A stretch of DNA of 64,000 nt from Streptomyces sp. CC208A (GTDB taxonomy: Bacteria > Actinomycetota > Actinomycetes > Streptomycetales > Streptomycetaceae), in assembly GCF_030010625.1 (NCBI RefSeq), contig NZ_JASCXN010000028.1, positions 1-64,000 on the forward strand, in the 5' to 3' direction. The position numbers and the translations under genes were made by a program. Each line of letters begins with the position of its first letter. Position 1 is the stretch's first letter. The notes below the pieces were generated by a model. That model made no database searches and was not told the DNA's origin. It was given only the letters and a program-made list of their open reading frames with translations. Shown in pieces: positions 7,152-16,749 of the stretch.

Positions 7152-7898
7152 ATGGAAGGCATGGACACCGACCAGGCGCTCCTTGTCGCCACCGGGGTAC
7201 GCAAGATCTACCGGACGGGATCGGTGGAGGTCACCGCCCTGGTGGATCTGGATCTCCTCGTGCGCCACGGGGAGATGGTGGCGGTCATGGGTCCGTCCGG
7301 TTCCGGGAAGACCACGCTGTTGAACTGTCTGTCGGGGCTCGACGACATCGACGGCGGCCGGGTGGAGGTCGACGGCCACGACCTGTTCGCCATGTCGGAC
7401 GCCGCGCGCACGGAGCACCGCGCCCACACCATGGGGTTCGTGTTCCAGGCGTTCAACCTCATACCGGTCTTCTCCGCGGTGGAGAACGTCGAACTGCCCC
7501 TGCTCCTCGTGGGCACCCGGCCGCGTGAAGCCCGTCGCAGGGCGCTGGACATGCTGGACCGGGTGGGTCTCGGGCATCGGGTCGGGCACCGGCCGAGCGA
7601 GATGTCCGGCGGCGAGCAGCAGCGGGTGACCATCGCCCGCGCCCTCGCCGGGCGCCCGGCCATCGTCTGGGCCGACGAACCGACGGGCAACCTGGACAGC
7701 GCGATGGCCGAGCAGATCATGGACCTGCTGTGCGAGCTCAACCAGGACGAGGGCCAGACGATCGTCCTGGTCACCCATGACAGCGCCATCGGCGCGCGCG
7801 TCCCCCGACTGATCCGGATGCGCGACGGGCGGCTGGTCGACGACGTCCGCCGAGCCGTCACCGCCCCGGCCGCGATCCGCGACTTCCCCATGGGCTGA
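7152..7898 (+). CDS. ABC transporter ATP-binding protein, MacB/LolD type
   Basis: A 248-residue ATPase of the LolD/MacB family, which energises FtsX-like permeases that export peptides, lipids or drugs. Walker A is GPSGSGKTT (about 45-53), the Q-loop is in FVFQAFNLIPVFSAVENVELPL, the signature is MSGGEQQRVTIARALAG and Walker B is IVWADEPTGNLDS; the H-loop VTHD follows. The ATG at 7152 is used; an in-frame ATG at 7161 is equally possible. It is followed after 2 nt by its permease, so they form an operon. Since the permease is frameshifted, the transporter may be non-functional. Confidence 0.9.
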   Translation: MEGMDTDQALLVATGVRKIYRTGSVEVTALVDLDLLVRHGEMVAVMGPSGSGKTTLLNCLSGLDDIDGGRVEVDGHDLFAMSDAARTEHRAHTMGFVFQAFNLIPVFSAVENVELPLLLVGTRPREARRRALDMLDRVGLGHRVGHRPSEMSGGEQQRVTIARALAGRPAIVWADEPTGNLDSAMAEQIMDLLCELNQDEGQTIVLVTHDSAIGARVPRLIRMRDGRLVDDVRRAVTAPAAIRDFPMG

Positions 7899-7900
7899 TC

Positions 7901-10838
7901 ATGTACCCGAACCTCCTCGTCCCGCTGCTCGGCGCCCTCGCGCTCGCCCTCGCGGCCCTGGTCCTGGTCGCCGTCCGGCAGCCGGTGTCACGGCGGCTGG
8001 CCTTCCGGCAGGTCGCCCGCCGGCGGACCGAGGCCGCGCTGGTGATCGGCGGATCGATGCTCGGGACGGCCATCGTCATCGGGGCCCTGGTCGTCGGTGA
8101 CACCTTGAACTTCTCCGTACGGCAGGAGGCGTACCGCACCTCTGGGGCCGGTGGACGAGCGCGTCGTCGCGCCGCCCGGACCGGCCGGGCGCGGCGTCGC
8201 CGAACGGCTGGCCGCCCTGGCCGGCGATCCGGATGTCGACGGGGTCCTGAACGCCCGGGCCGCCCAGGCGTCGGCCGTCAGCGGTGCCGGTGACCGCACG
8301 GTCGCCGAGCCGCGCGTCCTGGCCTGGCAGCTGGACTTCGCCGAGGCGTCGCGGTTCGGCGCGGCGGGGGGCGACTCCGGTCTCGGCGGGCCGGCCCCGA
8401 CGTCCGGCCGGGTCGTGGTCAACGAGCCGCTGGCCCGGTCCCTGAGCGTGGGAGCCGGGGATCCGATCACGGTGTACCTGTTCGGGACGCCGCAGACGTA
8501 CCGGGTCGAGCGCGTGGTGCCGGAGCGGGGTCTCGCCGGTGTGGGTCTGGGCGGCAGGCTGAACCGCGACGTGTTCCTGCCGCCGGAGGCTCTGGACTCC
8601 GCCGCCCGGAGCGCCGGTGCGGAGCCGCGCTCGGTCACCTTCGTGTCCAATCGAGGGGGCGTCGAGAGCGGCGGAGCCCTGACGGACCGGGTGACCGCCG
8701 ACATCCGGCAGGCTCTGGGGCCGCTCGCCGAGCAGACGGCGATCGACACCCCGAAACGGACCGTCCTGCGGGACGCCGAACAGGCCGGAGCCTCCCTCGG
8801 GGCCCTGTTCCTCATGATCGGCAGCTTCAGCATCATCGCGGGCGCGCTGCTCCTGGTGAACATCTTCGTGATGCTCGGCGAGGAGCGGAAGTCCCAGATG
8901 GGCATGGTGCGGGCCGTCGGGATGAAGCGTTCGCGGCTGGTCGGGGCCTTCACCCTCGAAGGGGCGACGTACGCGTTGCTGTCCGCGCTGCCGGGCGTGG
9001 TCATCGGGGTCGCCGTCGGCTGGGGCGTCGCCGTGGTGGCGGCGCGGATCTTCCAGGGCTGGTCGGTCGGCGGGAGCAGCATCCGCATCGCGTTCGCCGT
9101 CACGCCCACCAGCGTCCTCAACGGGCTCGCCATGGGCCTGCTCATCGCCTTCGCCGCGGTCCTCGCGACCAGCGTGCGCATCAGCAGGTTCAACATCATC
9201 GCCGCGATCCGCGACCTCCCCGCCGCACCCGGCCGGGGGCCGCGCCGCCGTCTGCTCGCGGTCTCCACCGCCCTGGCCGTCCTGTGCGCGTTCGCGGCCG
9301 TCCCGGCCGTGGCGAGCAGCCGGCCCGAGGCGACGTACCTCATGCCGGCGCTCGCCCTCGCCTTCGCGGCTCCGGCACTGCTGCGCGTCCTCCCCCGGCA
9401 CGCGGTCACCACCCTGGTGGCCGGAGCCGTGCTCGTCTGGACGCTCCTGGCGCCCGTCGTACGCCCCCGGATCTTCGACACGCCGTCGATGTCCGTGTAC
9501 GTCATCCAGGGCGCCCTGGCCGCCTTCTCCGCGGTGGTGCTCGTCAGCGACAACCAGAAGACGCTGCTCCGCCCCGTACGGCGGTTCCTCCAGCGCCCGA
9601 CGGAAGGCGGTCTCGCCGCTCGGCTCGCGGTCGCGTACCCCTTGGCCAAGCGGTTCAGGACGGGCGCGACGCTGGTGATGTACACCCTGATCGTGTTCGT
9701 CCTCGTGCTCCTGACGGAGATCTCGGGCATCCTCCGCGCCGGCGTCGACGGAGTCGTCGCCGACGCCACCTCCGGATACTCCCTGCGGCTGGACTACAAC
9801 CCCGAGGTCGCGGGCGACCGGCTCGTCTCCGATCTGCGGGGCGGCCCGTCGGCCGCCGGGATCTCCGCGGTGACACCGCTGCTCAACGCCACCGGGCGGG
9901 CCACCGATCCGGGCGGCCGCAGCCCCCGGCCGCTGGACACCGCCGTCGTCGGCGTACCCGACGGGGCGATCACCGGCATCACGTTCCGGGAGCGGCTGCC
10001 CGGCCTGGCCGACGACCCCGCGGTATGGCGGGCCCTCGCCTCCGACCCCCGTTACGTCGTCCTCGACGGCTTCTTCGGCAGCACGGGCGGCCCGGCGGGC
10101 GACTACTACGACCCCGGCGACACCCTCACCCTGACCGATCCCCGGACCGGCCGCGGCGAACAGAAGGTCATCGCGGGCGTCCTCAGCAACGGCCTGGTCT
10201 TCTACCCGGGCACCGGCGCCAGTTCGACGACCTACCCCGTGGTGATGAGCGAGCGGGCGACGCGCGAGCTCTTCGGCGCCCAGGCGCAGAACGCCTCGGC
10301 CCTGGTGAGAACCGGTCCCGGCACCGCGCCCGACGCCCTGGCCACCCGGCTGCAGGGCGAGCAGCTCTCGTCCAGCCTGGTCGCCACATCCATCGAGTCG
10401 GACATCCGGCGCCAGTTCGACTCCAGCACCGCCTTCTTCCGCCTCATGCAGGGCTTCCTGGCCCTGGGCCTCGGCGTGGGCATCACCGGTCTCGGCGTGG
10501 TCATGGTCCGGGCCGTACGCGAACGCCGCCGCACCATCGGCATCCTGCGGGCCCTCGGCTTCCGGGCGCGGACCGTCCAGCGGTCCTTCCTGTGGGAGAG
10601 CACCTTCGTCGCCGTGGAGGGGATCGTGCTCGGCTCGCTCCTCGGCGTGCTCACCACCTGGCTCATGTACAGCAACAGCGCCGCGTTCGAGGGCCTCGAA
10701 GGGGGTTTCCCGGTCGAGTGGACCAGTATCTTCGGTCTGGCGGCAGCCACCTTCGTCGCATCGCTCCTGGCCACGCTCGGGCCCGCCCGGCGCGCGGCCG
10801 CCATCCGCCCGGCCCTCGCGGTCCGCGTCACCGAATGA
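7901..10838 (+). pseudogene. FtsX-like ABC permease, single-base frameshift
   Basis: Two frames together encode one permease of about 978 residues. The first part (7901 onward) gives the N-terminal membrane anchor, a first FtsX helix region (RRTEAALVIGGSMLGTAIVIGALVVGDTLNFSVRQEAYRT) and then loses homology. The rest, in another frame from about 8142, begins LGPVDERVVAPPG and contains two FtsX domains, with helices around AGALLLVNIFVMLGEERKSQMGMVRAVG and GLGVGITGLGVVMVRAVRERRRTIGILRALG. Removing one T at 8141 restores a continuous frame exactly at the predicted joint. Either the gene is broken, or this is a sequencing error in otherwise well-conserved sequence. Coupled to the MacB-type ATPase just upstream. 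Confidence 0.85.
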
Positions 10839-10843
10839 CGAGG

Positions 10844-10874
10844 GCCCGGTGGTGAGGCGCCGCCGGGACCGGGC
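10844..10874. terminator. Possible bidirectional terminator
   Basis: GCCCGGT (10844-10850) pairs with ACCGGGC (10868-10874), with further partial pairing inside. It fills the 45-nt gap between the convergent permease and pspAB genes, the position expected for a shared terminator. Confidence 0.4.
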
Positions 10875-10883
10875 GGTTCCGTG

Positions 10884-11462
10884 TCACAGGCCGGGGGCGC
10901 CCCAGAGGGGGAACCAGCGGCTCAGGTCCTGCTCGATGCGCAGGTCGTCCTTGAGGACGGCTCTGACCTGGAGTTCCAGCGGGTTGTCGCGTTTGTCGCC
11001 GGGCAGCGGGGCGAAGGGGTAGAAGGTGCCGCGTTTGTAGAGGTAGACCAGCGAGAGGCGGCGCAGCTCGGCGTCGTGGAAGGCGACCAGGGAGCAGAGA
11101 AGGTGGGGGCCGAAGCCGCTGTCCTGCAGGGAGGTGTTCACCGCGTGGAGGTCGCCCACGAGAGCGGGCAGGTCGTCCGGCGGGCGGCGGGAGAGCAGCC
11201 AGGAGTACCCGTAGGTGTCGCGGCTGAACGTCACCGGGCTGTCGCCGCGTTCGGAGTCCGCGTCCAGGAGGGCCCGTACCTCCTGCTGGACCTGGGCGAA
11301 GGAGCCGCCTTCGATCGCGGCGAAGCAGACCGAGCCCGCGCCGGTCGGGGTGAAGCCGACGGCGGCCTGGAGGGTGATCGCCGCCGAGGGCAGGGCGAAG
11401 AGCTGGTCCAGGTCGGGCCGGACCGGCTTGCTCCGGCCGAACAGCACGTCCAAGAAGCCCAT
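10884..11462 (-). CDS. pspAB: PspA-associated protein PspAB
   Basis: A 192-residue protein beginning MGFLDVLFGRSKPVRPDLDQLFALPSAA, which is characteristic of actinobacterial PspAB. No membrane segment or catalytic motif is visible. It is the last gene of the pspA-pspAA-htpX-pspAB group, a conserved actinobacterial version of the phage-shock envelope-stress system. The ATG at 11462 is chosen because AAAGGAG lies upstream and it lies only 17 nt after htpX; the open frame continues further upstream without homology. Its molecular role is unknown; it is expected to act with PspA at the membrane. Confidence 0.88.
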   Translation of the reverse strand: MGFLDVLFGRSKPVRPDLDQLFALPSAAITLQAAVGFTPTGAGSVCFAAIEGGSFAQVQQEVRALLDADSERGDSPVTFSRDTYGYSWLLSRRPPDDLPALVGDLHAVNTSLQDSGFGPHLLCSLVAFHDAELRRLSLVYLYKRGTFYPFAPLPGDKRDNPLELQVRAVLKDDLRIEQDLSRWFPLWGAPGL

Positions 11463-11479
11463 GGCCTCGTCTCCTTTCC

Positions 11480-12412
11480 TCACGCGCTGTCCGGTCCGCC
11501 CCCGCCCGCCTCGCCGAGCTCCGCGGAGAGCTCCGCGAGCGCCTCGAGCCGGCGTTCCAGGGTGGGGTGGGTGGAGAACAGGTTCGCCGCCGCCGTGCCG
11601 GGCCCGAGGGCGGGGGTGAAGAAGAACGCGTTGAACGCCTGGGCGGTCCGCAGGTCCCGCGTGGGGATGCGGGCGATGTCGCCGCTGACCTTGGTCAGCG
11701 CGGAGGCGAGGGCGGACGGCTTGGCGGTCAGCATGGCCGCGGCCCGGTCGGCGGCCAGTTCGCGGTAGCGGGACAGGGCCCGGATGAGCAGGAAGCTGAC
11801 GGCGTAGACGAGGGCGGACACGGCCATCACCGCCAGGAAGACGACGGCGGTGTTCTGGTCGCGCTGGCCGCGTCCGAACAGCTGGGAGTAGAAGGCGAAG
11901 CGGACGATCAGCCCGGCGATGACGCCCAGGAACGAGGCGATGGTGATCACCGCCACGTCGCGGTGGGCGACGTGGGAGAGTTCGTGGGCGAGGACGCCTT
12001 CGAGTTCCTCGGTCTCCAGACGGCGCATGAGGCCGGTGGTCACGCAGACCACGGCGTGGTCGGCGTTGCGGCCGGTGGCGAACGCGTTGGGCAGGTCCAT
12101 GTCGGAGACCGCGACCCGGGGTTTCGGCATGTCCGCGTTCGCGCACAGCCGGTCCACGATCCCGTGCAGTCGCGGCTGTTCCTCGGGCGTGACGAGCCGG
12201 CCACGCATGGCGTACAGGGCGATGCGGTCGGAGTACCAGTACTGCGCCCCCAGAAGGGCGGCGGCGATGACGACCACCAGGACGACGGACTTGAGCAGCA
12301 CGATCAGCGCGGCGACGAACGCCACGTACAGCAGGCCGAGCAGGAACATGGTGACCGCCATGCGGGCGGTCAGCTGCCGGTCGGGCTCGAAACGACTGCG
12401 CATCGCCATCAT
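11480..12412 (-). CDS. htpX: Membrane zinc metalloprotease HtpX
   Basis: A 310-residue M48 peptidase that degrades misfolded membrane proteins. The zinc motif HELSH (in LEGVLAHELSHVAHRD, about residues 138-142) and the downstream RYRELAADR Glu ligand region are intact. Hydrophobic segments near residues 18-58 and 150-210 give the expected four-helix topology. It starts with ATG at 12412, 28 nt after pspAA. Its place in the psp cluster fits a role in envelope stress, where proteolysis of damaged membrane proteins accompanies PspA membrane repair. Confidence 0.95.
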   Translation of the reverse strand: MMAMRSRFEPDRQLTARMAVTMFLLGLLYVAFVAALIVLLKSVVLVVVIAAALLGAQYWYSDRIALYAMRGRLVTPEEQPRLHGIVDRLCANADMPKPRVAVSDMDLPNAFATGRNADHAVVCVTTGLMRRLETEELEGVLAHELSHVAHRDVAVITIASFLGVIAGLIVRFAFYSQLFGRGQRDQNTAVVFLAVMAVSALVYAVSFLLIRALSRYRELAADRAAAMLTAKPSALASALTKVSGDIARIPTRDLRTAQAFNAFFFTPALGPGTAAANLFSTHPTLERRLEALAELSAELGEAGGGGPDSA

Positions 12413-12440
12413 CCCTTCAGTCCGTCGTCCCCTCGGTCCG

Positions 12441-12719
12441 TCAGTCCGGGACGAGGCCCTCGTCGGAGAGCAGCTCGCGTACCTGCGGCAGGCCGGTCGT
12501 CTCGTCGGGCAGTACGAGGTCGGACGGGGTGATCCGCTCGGCCGGCAACGGCGTGCCGAGGCTGCGTACGGCGTCCAGCAGGGCCGACAGCGCGGAGGTG
12601 AACGCCGGCTCGTCGCCTGCGTCGGCGGCCTTCTGCAGGACGGAGTCCAGGTGGTTGAGCCGGTCCAGGTGCTCGTCGGCGATGTCGTACTGACCCTCGC
12701 CGAGGATCCGCATGATCAT
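12441..12719 (-). CDS. pspAA: PspA-associated protein PspAA
   Basis: A 92-residue acidic protein, MRILGEGQYDIADEHLDRLNHLDSVLQKAAD, with the PspAA pattern and ending in LPQVRELLSDEGLVPD. The first ATG (12719) overlaps the pspA stop in an ATGA arrangement; a second in-frame ATG six bases later starts the conserved MRILG block and may be the real start. PspAA is thought to be a regulatory partner of PspA in Actinobacteria; no enzymatic motif is visible. Confidence 0.88.
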   Translation of the reverse strand: MIMRILGEGQYDIADEHLDRLNHLDSVLQKAADAGDEPAFTSALSALLDAVRSLGTPLPAERITPSDLVLPDETTGLPQVRELLSDEGLVPD

Positions 12720-13486
12720 GGTTCCTTCTCCTGCCCCGGTCGTTCCTCGTCACCGGCTTCCACCACCTTCGGTACGGATCCCGTCGGCAGCTGCTCCTTC
12801 ATCCTGGCCAGTTCGAGCTCCACGTCCTGACCTGCGGTGACGCGCTCCAGCTCGGCCTGGATGTCGTCCCGTCCCGCCGGCTGGGTGGCGTCGTCCAGCG
12901 CGCCGGAGGCGATCAGTTCGTCGAGCGCGCCGGCGCGTGCCTGCAGCTGCTCGGTCTTGTCCTGGGCGCGCTGCACGGCCAGGCCCACGTCGCCCATCTC
13001 CTCGCCGATGCCGGTCACGGCCTCGGTGATACGGGTCCGGGCCTCGGCCGCGGTGTAGCCGGCCTTGATGGTCTCCTTGCGGGTCCGGAAGGCGTCCACC
13101 TTCCCTTCGAGCCGCTGTGCGGCGACCGTGAGCTTGTCCTCCTGCTCCTTCAGCACCGTGTGCTCGGCTTCCAGGTCGGTGATCTGCCCGGCCACGGCGG
13201 TACGGCGGGTGAGCGCCTCGCGGGCCAGGTCCTCGCGTCCGGCGGCCAGCGCCCGCTCGGCCTGGCCCCGGAGCTTGTCGGTGGACTGCTGGAGCCGGCT
13301 GAGCTGGAGTTCGACCCGCTTGCGGCTGGTGGCCACGTCGGCCACGCCGCGCCGCACGCGCTGCAGCATCCGCAGCTGCTGCTCGTAGGAGTGGTCCAGG
13401 ACCTCCCGCGGGTCCTCGGCCTTGTCCAGGGCCTTGTTCGCCTTGATCCGGAACAGCGTGGTGACGCGTTGGACGATGCCGGTCAT
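12716..13486 (-). CDS. pspA: PspA/IM30 (ESCRT-III-like) membrane-stress protein
   Basis: A 256-residue, almost wholly coiled-coil protein of the PspA/Vipp1 family, which polymerises on the inner face of the cell membrane and maintains it under stress. The amphipathic N-terminal helix (MTGIVQRVTTLFRIKANKALDKAEDP) and the LDHSYEQQLRMLQRVRRGVADV block are typical. The ATG at 13486 has a perfect AAGGAGGT site 5 nt upstream, which decides it against longer in-frame starts. The C-terminal part is acidic. First gene of the psp operon, coupled to pspAA by a 4-nt overlap. Confidence 0.95.
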   Translation of the reverse strand: MTGIVQRVTTLFRIKANKALDKAEDPREVLDHSYEQQLRMLQRVRRGVADVATSRKRVELQLSRLQQSTDKLRGQAERALAAGREDLAREALTRRTAVAGQITDLEAEHTVLKEQEDKLTVAAQRLEGKVDAFRTRKETIKAGYTAAEARTRITEAVTGIGEEMGDVGLAVQRAQDKTEQLQARAGALDELIASGALDDATQPAGRDDIQAELERVTAGQDVELELARMKEQLPTGSVPKVVEAGDEERPGQEKEP

Positions 13487-13844
13487 GGTGACCTCCTTGC
13501 TCGCCGGGCCGGCGCCGGGATCGCGGGTTCGGCCCGGGCGTACCGCACGCGGCCGCGCCACCGGATCGCCCGCTGATCACCGACAGCCGAGCACCACTTC
13601 CATTGTCCGGGCGCGGGGCCGGCGCGGCAGTTCGATACCGTGGGCCGGCCGGTCAGGCCGTTCCGTAAAGGTCCGCCGGGAAGGTGCTGCCGGGCCGGGC
13701 GACGCCCTTCTGAGCTCCGGGCTCCGCGCCTCCTCCCGCACGCTCCGCGGTCTCGCCCGCCGGAGCGAGGCCACCGGCTGCCGAGCTGGGCCGCGGGGAC
13801 CGGGTCGGACCGCGGCGGGAGCGCCCCGAACGACTCACCGTGCG
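13487..13844. other. Region upstream of pspA, no gene recognised
   Basis: This interval carries the pspA ribosome binding site and must contain its promoter, but no convincing -35/-10 pair or regulator site is visible. All six translations are low-complexity. It runs into decayed dehydrogenase sequence at 13845. Confidence 0.5.
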
Positions 13845-13970
13845 GATGCCGCGGCCGAGGTCGGTGCGCGCCTGGTGGCGGCCCATGAGGACGGTCTGTC
13901 CGGCGCTCGGCCGACAGGACGGCCGTCAGGCCGACGGCGCCGTCGCCGATCACGGTGACGCGGGTGCGTT
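13845..13970 (-). pseudogene. Zinc-type alcohol dehydrogenase remnant
   Basis: On the minus strand one frame gives VTVIGDGAVGLTAVLSAERR, the nucleotide-binding GDGAVG Rossmann turn of MDR alcohol dehydrogenases. After a frame change it continues VLMGRHQARTDLGR, which directly follows that turn in intact relatives. No N-terminal catalytic domain and no further C-terminal homology was found, so only about 45 codons of a former dehydrogenase remain. Confidence 0.6.
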
Positions 13971-13989
13971 CGTTCACGTCGACGACGAC

Positions 13990-14313
13990 GGCGGCGTGCT
14001 CGCCGCGGCGGCCGACGCTCTGCGGCTGGACGAGGACGAGCGCACTTGTCCGTTCGACCTGGCCCGCGCGGCCCGGCCCGCCCGCCGCGCGCCCTCGCGC
14101 CGCCGGGACGTCGAGGTCCCGCCCCGCGTCCGGTGGCTGCTCGACTCCATGCCCCTGTCCCACCGGGCCGTCCACGACCTGGCCCTCTGCACCGCCGAAC
14201 CCGGCAGCGCCTCCGAGGACCGTCTCAAGGTCCTCACCAGCCCGGCCGCCGCTCCCTCCCCGGCGGCCGACCCCGCCGGCACGCGGCCCGCACCTCCCCG
14301 GAACAGGCTCTGA
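13990..14313 (+). pseudogene. MmyB-type XRE regulator remnant, internally deleted
   Basis: The reading frame encodes GVLAAAADALRLDEDERTCPFDLAR, which matches the end of the helix-turn-helix domain of MmyB-like XRE regulators, then PRVRWLLDSM, the start of the MmyB ligand-binding domain. It then jumps to LCTAEPGSASEDRLKVL, which matches the extreme C-terminus (YTAEPGSPSEEALRLL) of that domain. Roughly 120 residues between are missing and the DNA-binding helices upstream are absent. It abuts the alcohol dehydrogenase remnant on the other strand. Confidence 0.55.
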
Positions 14314-14409
14314 CCGCTGACGGGGCGACACATTCCGGCCGGAGCGGCGGTGTCGGTCCGCTGAAGTATCCTTCCCGGCACCGCACACCGACCTGGAGGA
14401 CCAAGAGCG

Positions 14410-15921
14410 TTGTCTGGCCTGCCTGCTTTTCCGCTGCCTTTTCACGCGTCCCGTTCCATATCGTTCGCGACACCACGGACGCTGAGGGAACTCGAGATGA
14501 TGGAGTGCAGCGCGCGCATCCGGGCGAAGCCGCGGTGGTTCGACAAGATGCGCGACGCCGACATCGTCGCCAGGTGGACGCGGGAAGCGCTCGACCAGGG
14601 TCTCACCGAGGCGCAGGTGCGTCATGTGCTCGACGAGCTCGTGCATTACGCCGCGCTGCGGGACGAGCGGACCGGCGTGGAGGTGTCCGCCGTCGACGGG
14701 GTGTGGATGTCGGACACGCTGGTCGACGACGGGCTCAGGTCCCGGCTGCGCGAGGCGGTGCGGGTTCTGGAGGAGGTCCCCGAGGCGGAGCGGGACTGGC
14801 ATCCCGGATCCGACGGCCAGGTGCTGGATCTGGTCCATCCCTCGCTGTTCTGCCTGGTGCGGGAGGTGAGCGGCGGGCCCGAGCGGGCTTGGCGGAACCC
14901 GACGAGCTCCTCCTCGAAGTACGAGTTCTCGGAGAGGTTCCAGTGGCTGCCCACGGACGTCGACGTCAGCGACGACGGCGAGGTCGCTTTCCGTTCGTAC
15001 GTCAACAACGTCCATCCCGAGGCCCATCGCGGACTGCTCGCCGTCCTGCCGGACGTGTTGGCGCGCTTCCGCCCCCTGTGGGAGAACGTGCTCACCGATC
15101 TGCGCCATCCGCGGCCCCTGCGGATCGAGGCCGACGCCTTCGGGTGGTACGACGGTTCGGAGCCCGTGTCCCCGGACGAGTCCGCCTACGGTGACGAGGC
15201 GGCGTACGACGAAGCCGTGCAGGCATGGGAGAAGGCGCAGGACGACTGGTGGGAGAACCGCCGTCCGACCGTCCCCGACGCTCCGGCCTTCACCCCGCCC
15301 GAGCTGCCCGACGCCTCCGCGCGGGTCGACCTGCGCGGCCGGCGTCTCCAGGTCATCGTCAAGCTCGCCACCATCCACCTCACCCCGGACAAGCCCGAGT
15401 ACGCCGGCGGCTCCTGGCACGTCGAGGGGATGCTGAACGAGCGGATCGTCTCGACCGGCATCTACTACTGGGACAGCGAGAACATCACCGAGAGCCGGCT
15501 GAGCTTCCGGGCGGCCATCGACGACCCGTACTACGAGCAGAACGACGACAACGGCGTGCGGGAGGTCTACGGTCTGGAGAACGAGGACGCGCTCAACCAG
15601 GTGCTGGGGTCGACCGCGACCCCGGCGGGCCGCTGCCTGGCGTTCCCGAACGTGCTGCAGCACCGCGTCGGTTCGTTCCGCCTCGCGGACCCCAGCCGGC
15701 CGGGGCATCGCAAGATCCTCGCGTTCTTCCTGGTCGACCCGTCGGAGAGGATCGTCTCGACCTCCGACGTGCCCCCGCAGCAGCCGTGGGCCGACACCTC
15801 GACCATGACGCTCGAACAGGCCGGGGACTACCGGGAACAGCTCATGAAGGAACGCAGGTTCTTCGTCGACGAGCACAACGAGGAGCTCTACGAGCGGGAG
15901 TTCTCCCTCTGCGAGCACTGA
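14410..15921 (+). CDS. DUF4246 family protein, possible Fe(II)/2OG-oxygenase-like fold
   Basis: A 503-residue cytoplasmic protein of the DUF4246 family, best known from fungi and some Streptomyces. The TTG at 14410 is preferred over the ATG at 14497 because GGAGG stands 11 nt upstream and residues 4-30 (LPAFPLPFH ... TPRTLRELEMM) belong to the conserved family start. The C-terminal third has a pattern like the double-stranded beta helix of 2-oxoglutarate oxygenases: GSWHVEG (His337, Glu339), then LQHRV (His418) and GHRK (Arg434). That is my inference from spacing, not a demonstrated activity. It is monocistronic; the gene downstream encodes an unrelated membrane protein. Confidence 0.8.
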   Translation: MSGLPAFPLPFHASRSISFATPRTLRELEMMECSARIRAKPRWFDKMRDADIVARWTREALDQGLTEAQVRHVLDELVHYAALRDERTGVEVSAVDGVWMSDTLVDDGLRSRLREAVRVLEEVPEAERDWHPGSDGQVLDLVHPSLFCLVREVSGGPERAWRNPTSSSSKYEFSERFQWLPTDVDVSDDGEVAFRSYVNNVHPEAHRGLLAVLPDVLARFRPLWENVLTDLRHPRPLRIEADAFGWYDGSEPVSPDESAYGDEAAYDEAVQAWEKAQDDWWENRRPTVPDAPAFTPPELPDASARVDLRGRRLQVIVKLATIHLTPDKPEYAGGSWHVEGMLNERIVSTGIYYWDSENITESRLSFRAAIDDPYYEQNDDNGVREVYGLENEDALNQVLGSTATPAGRCLAFPNVLQHRVGSFRLADPSRPGHRKILAFFLVDPSERIVSTSDVPPQQPWADTSTMTLEQAGDYREQLMKERRFFVDEHNEELYEREFSLCEH

Positions 15922-16061
15922 GCCCCGGCCGCTGTCGCCGTCTGCGCGGTGGGCGTCTTGCGCGCCACGCGCGGCGGGGGCGCCGTCCGTCCGGTGGGGC
16001 GCTATATGTTCCGGGGCAGGACGGCGACCGCCGCTCCGCACCCGACCGTGAGGGCCCCACC

Positions 16062-16748
16062 GTGACCGGACGCATCCCCGAGACCACCGAGAGCCCGCGT
16101 CGGGAGGAGTCCTTCGGGGAGGCGCGCTGGCCGATGGCCACGGCCGTCGTGACCGCCATGGTGCTGACCGTCCTGCTGCCCGACAGCCTGCGCCTGGCGC
16201 CCCGCTGGGCGCTCCCGGCCGTCGAGGGGCTGCTTCTGCTGGCGCTCATCGCCGGTGACCCGGGCAGGATCGACCGGCGCTCGACCGTCCTGCGTACCCT
16301 GTCGATCGCCCTGGTGGGCGTGCTCGCGCTCAGCGCCGTCTGGTCCACCGGCCGACTGGTCGACGACATCCTTCAAGGCGGCGAGGAGACCAGCTCCGCC
16401 ACCAGCCTGCTGCAGTCCGGCGGGACGGTGTGGGCCTGTACCGTTCTGGCCTTCTCCCTGCTGTACTTCGAGCTCGACGGCGGCGGAGCCGCCGCCCGGG
16501 CCCATCACGTCCCCCGCGTGCCCGCCCTCGCCTTCCCCCAGCAGCTCGCCCCGGAGGTGGCGAGCGCCGGCTGGCGGCCCCGCTATGTCGACTACCTCTA
16601 CCTGGCGCTCACCAACGCCACCGCCTTCAGCCCCACCGACGTGATGCCCCTGGCTCCCTGGGCCAAGATCGTCATGGGGGTCCAGTCCCTCGTCTCCCTG
16701 CTCATCCTCGGCCTGGTGGTCGCCCGCGCCGTCAACGTCCTCACCTGA
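16062..16748 (+). CDS. DUF1345-like integral membrane protein
   Basis: 228 residues with about five hydrophobic segments. The C-terminal motif YVDYLYLALTNATAFSPTDVMPLAPWAKIVM, followed by a last helix, resembles the channel-like end of DUF1345 membrane proteins and of two-helix potassium channels, without a TVGYG filter. The GTG at 16062 is the start that leaves a short charged N-terminus before the first helix. Function is unknown; a small-ion or stress-related membrane role is only a guess from the fold. It converges with the regulator gene downstream across an 18-nt gap that holds a hairpin. Confidence 0.7.
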   Translation: MTGRIPETTESPRREESFGEARWPMATAVVTAMVLTVLLPDSLRLAPRWALPAVEGLLLLALIAGDPGRIDRRSTVLRTLSIALVGVLALSAVWSTGRLVDDILQGGEETSSATSLLQSGGTVWACTVLAFSLLYFELDGGGAAARAHHVPRVPALAFPQQLAPEVASAGWRPRYVDYLYLALTNATAFSPTDVMPLAPWAKIVMGVQSLVSLLILGLVVARAVNVLT

Positions 16749-16749
16749 G

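Noticed and set aside
13483..16041. An 852-codon open frame on the minus strand opposite DUF4246
   Set aside because: Low-complexity shadow of the real plus-strand gene; only the short alcohol dehydrogenase match inside it is meaningful.
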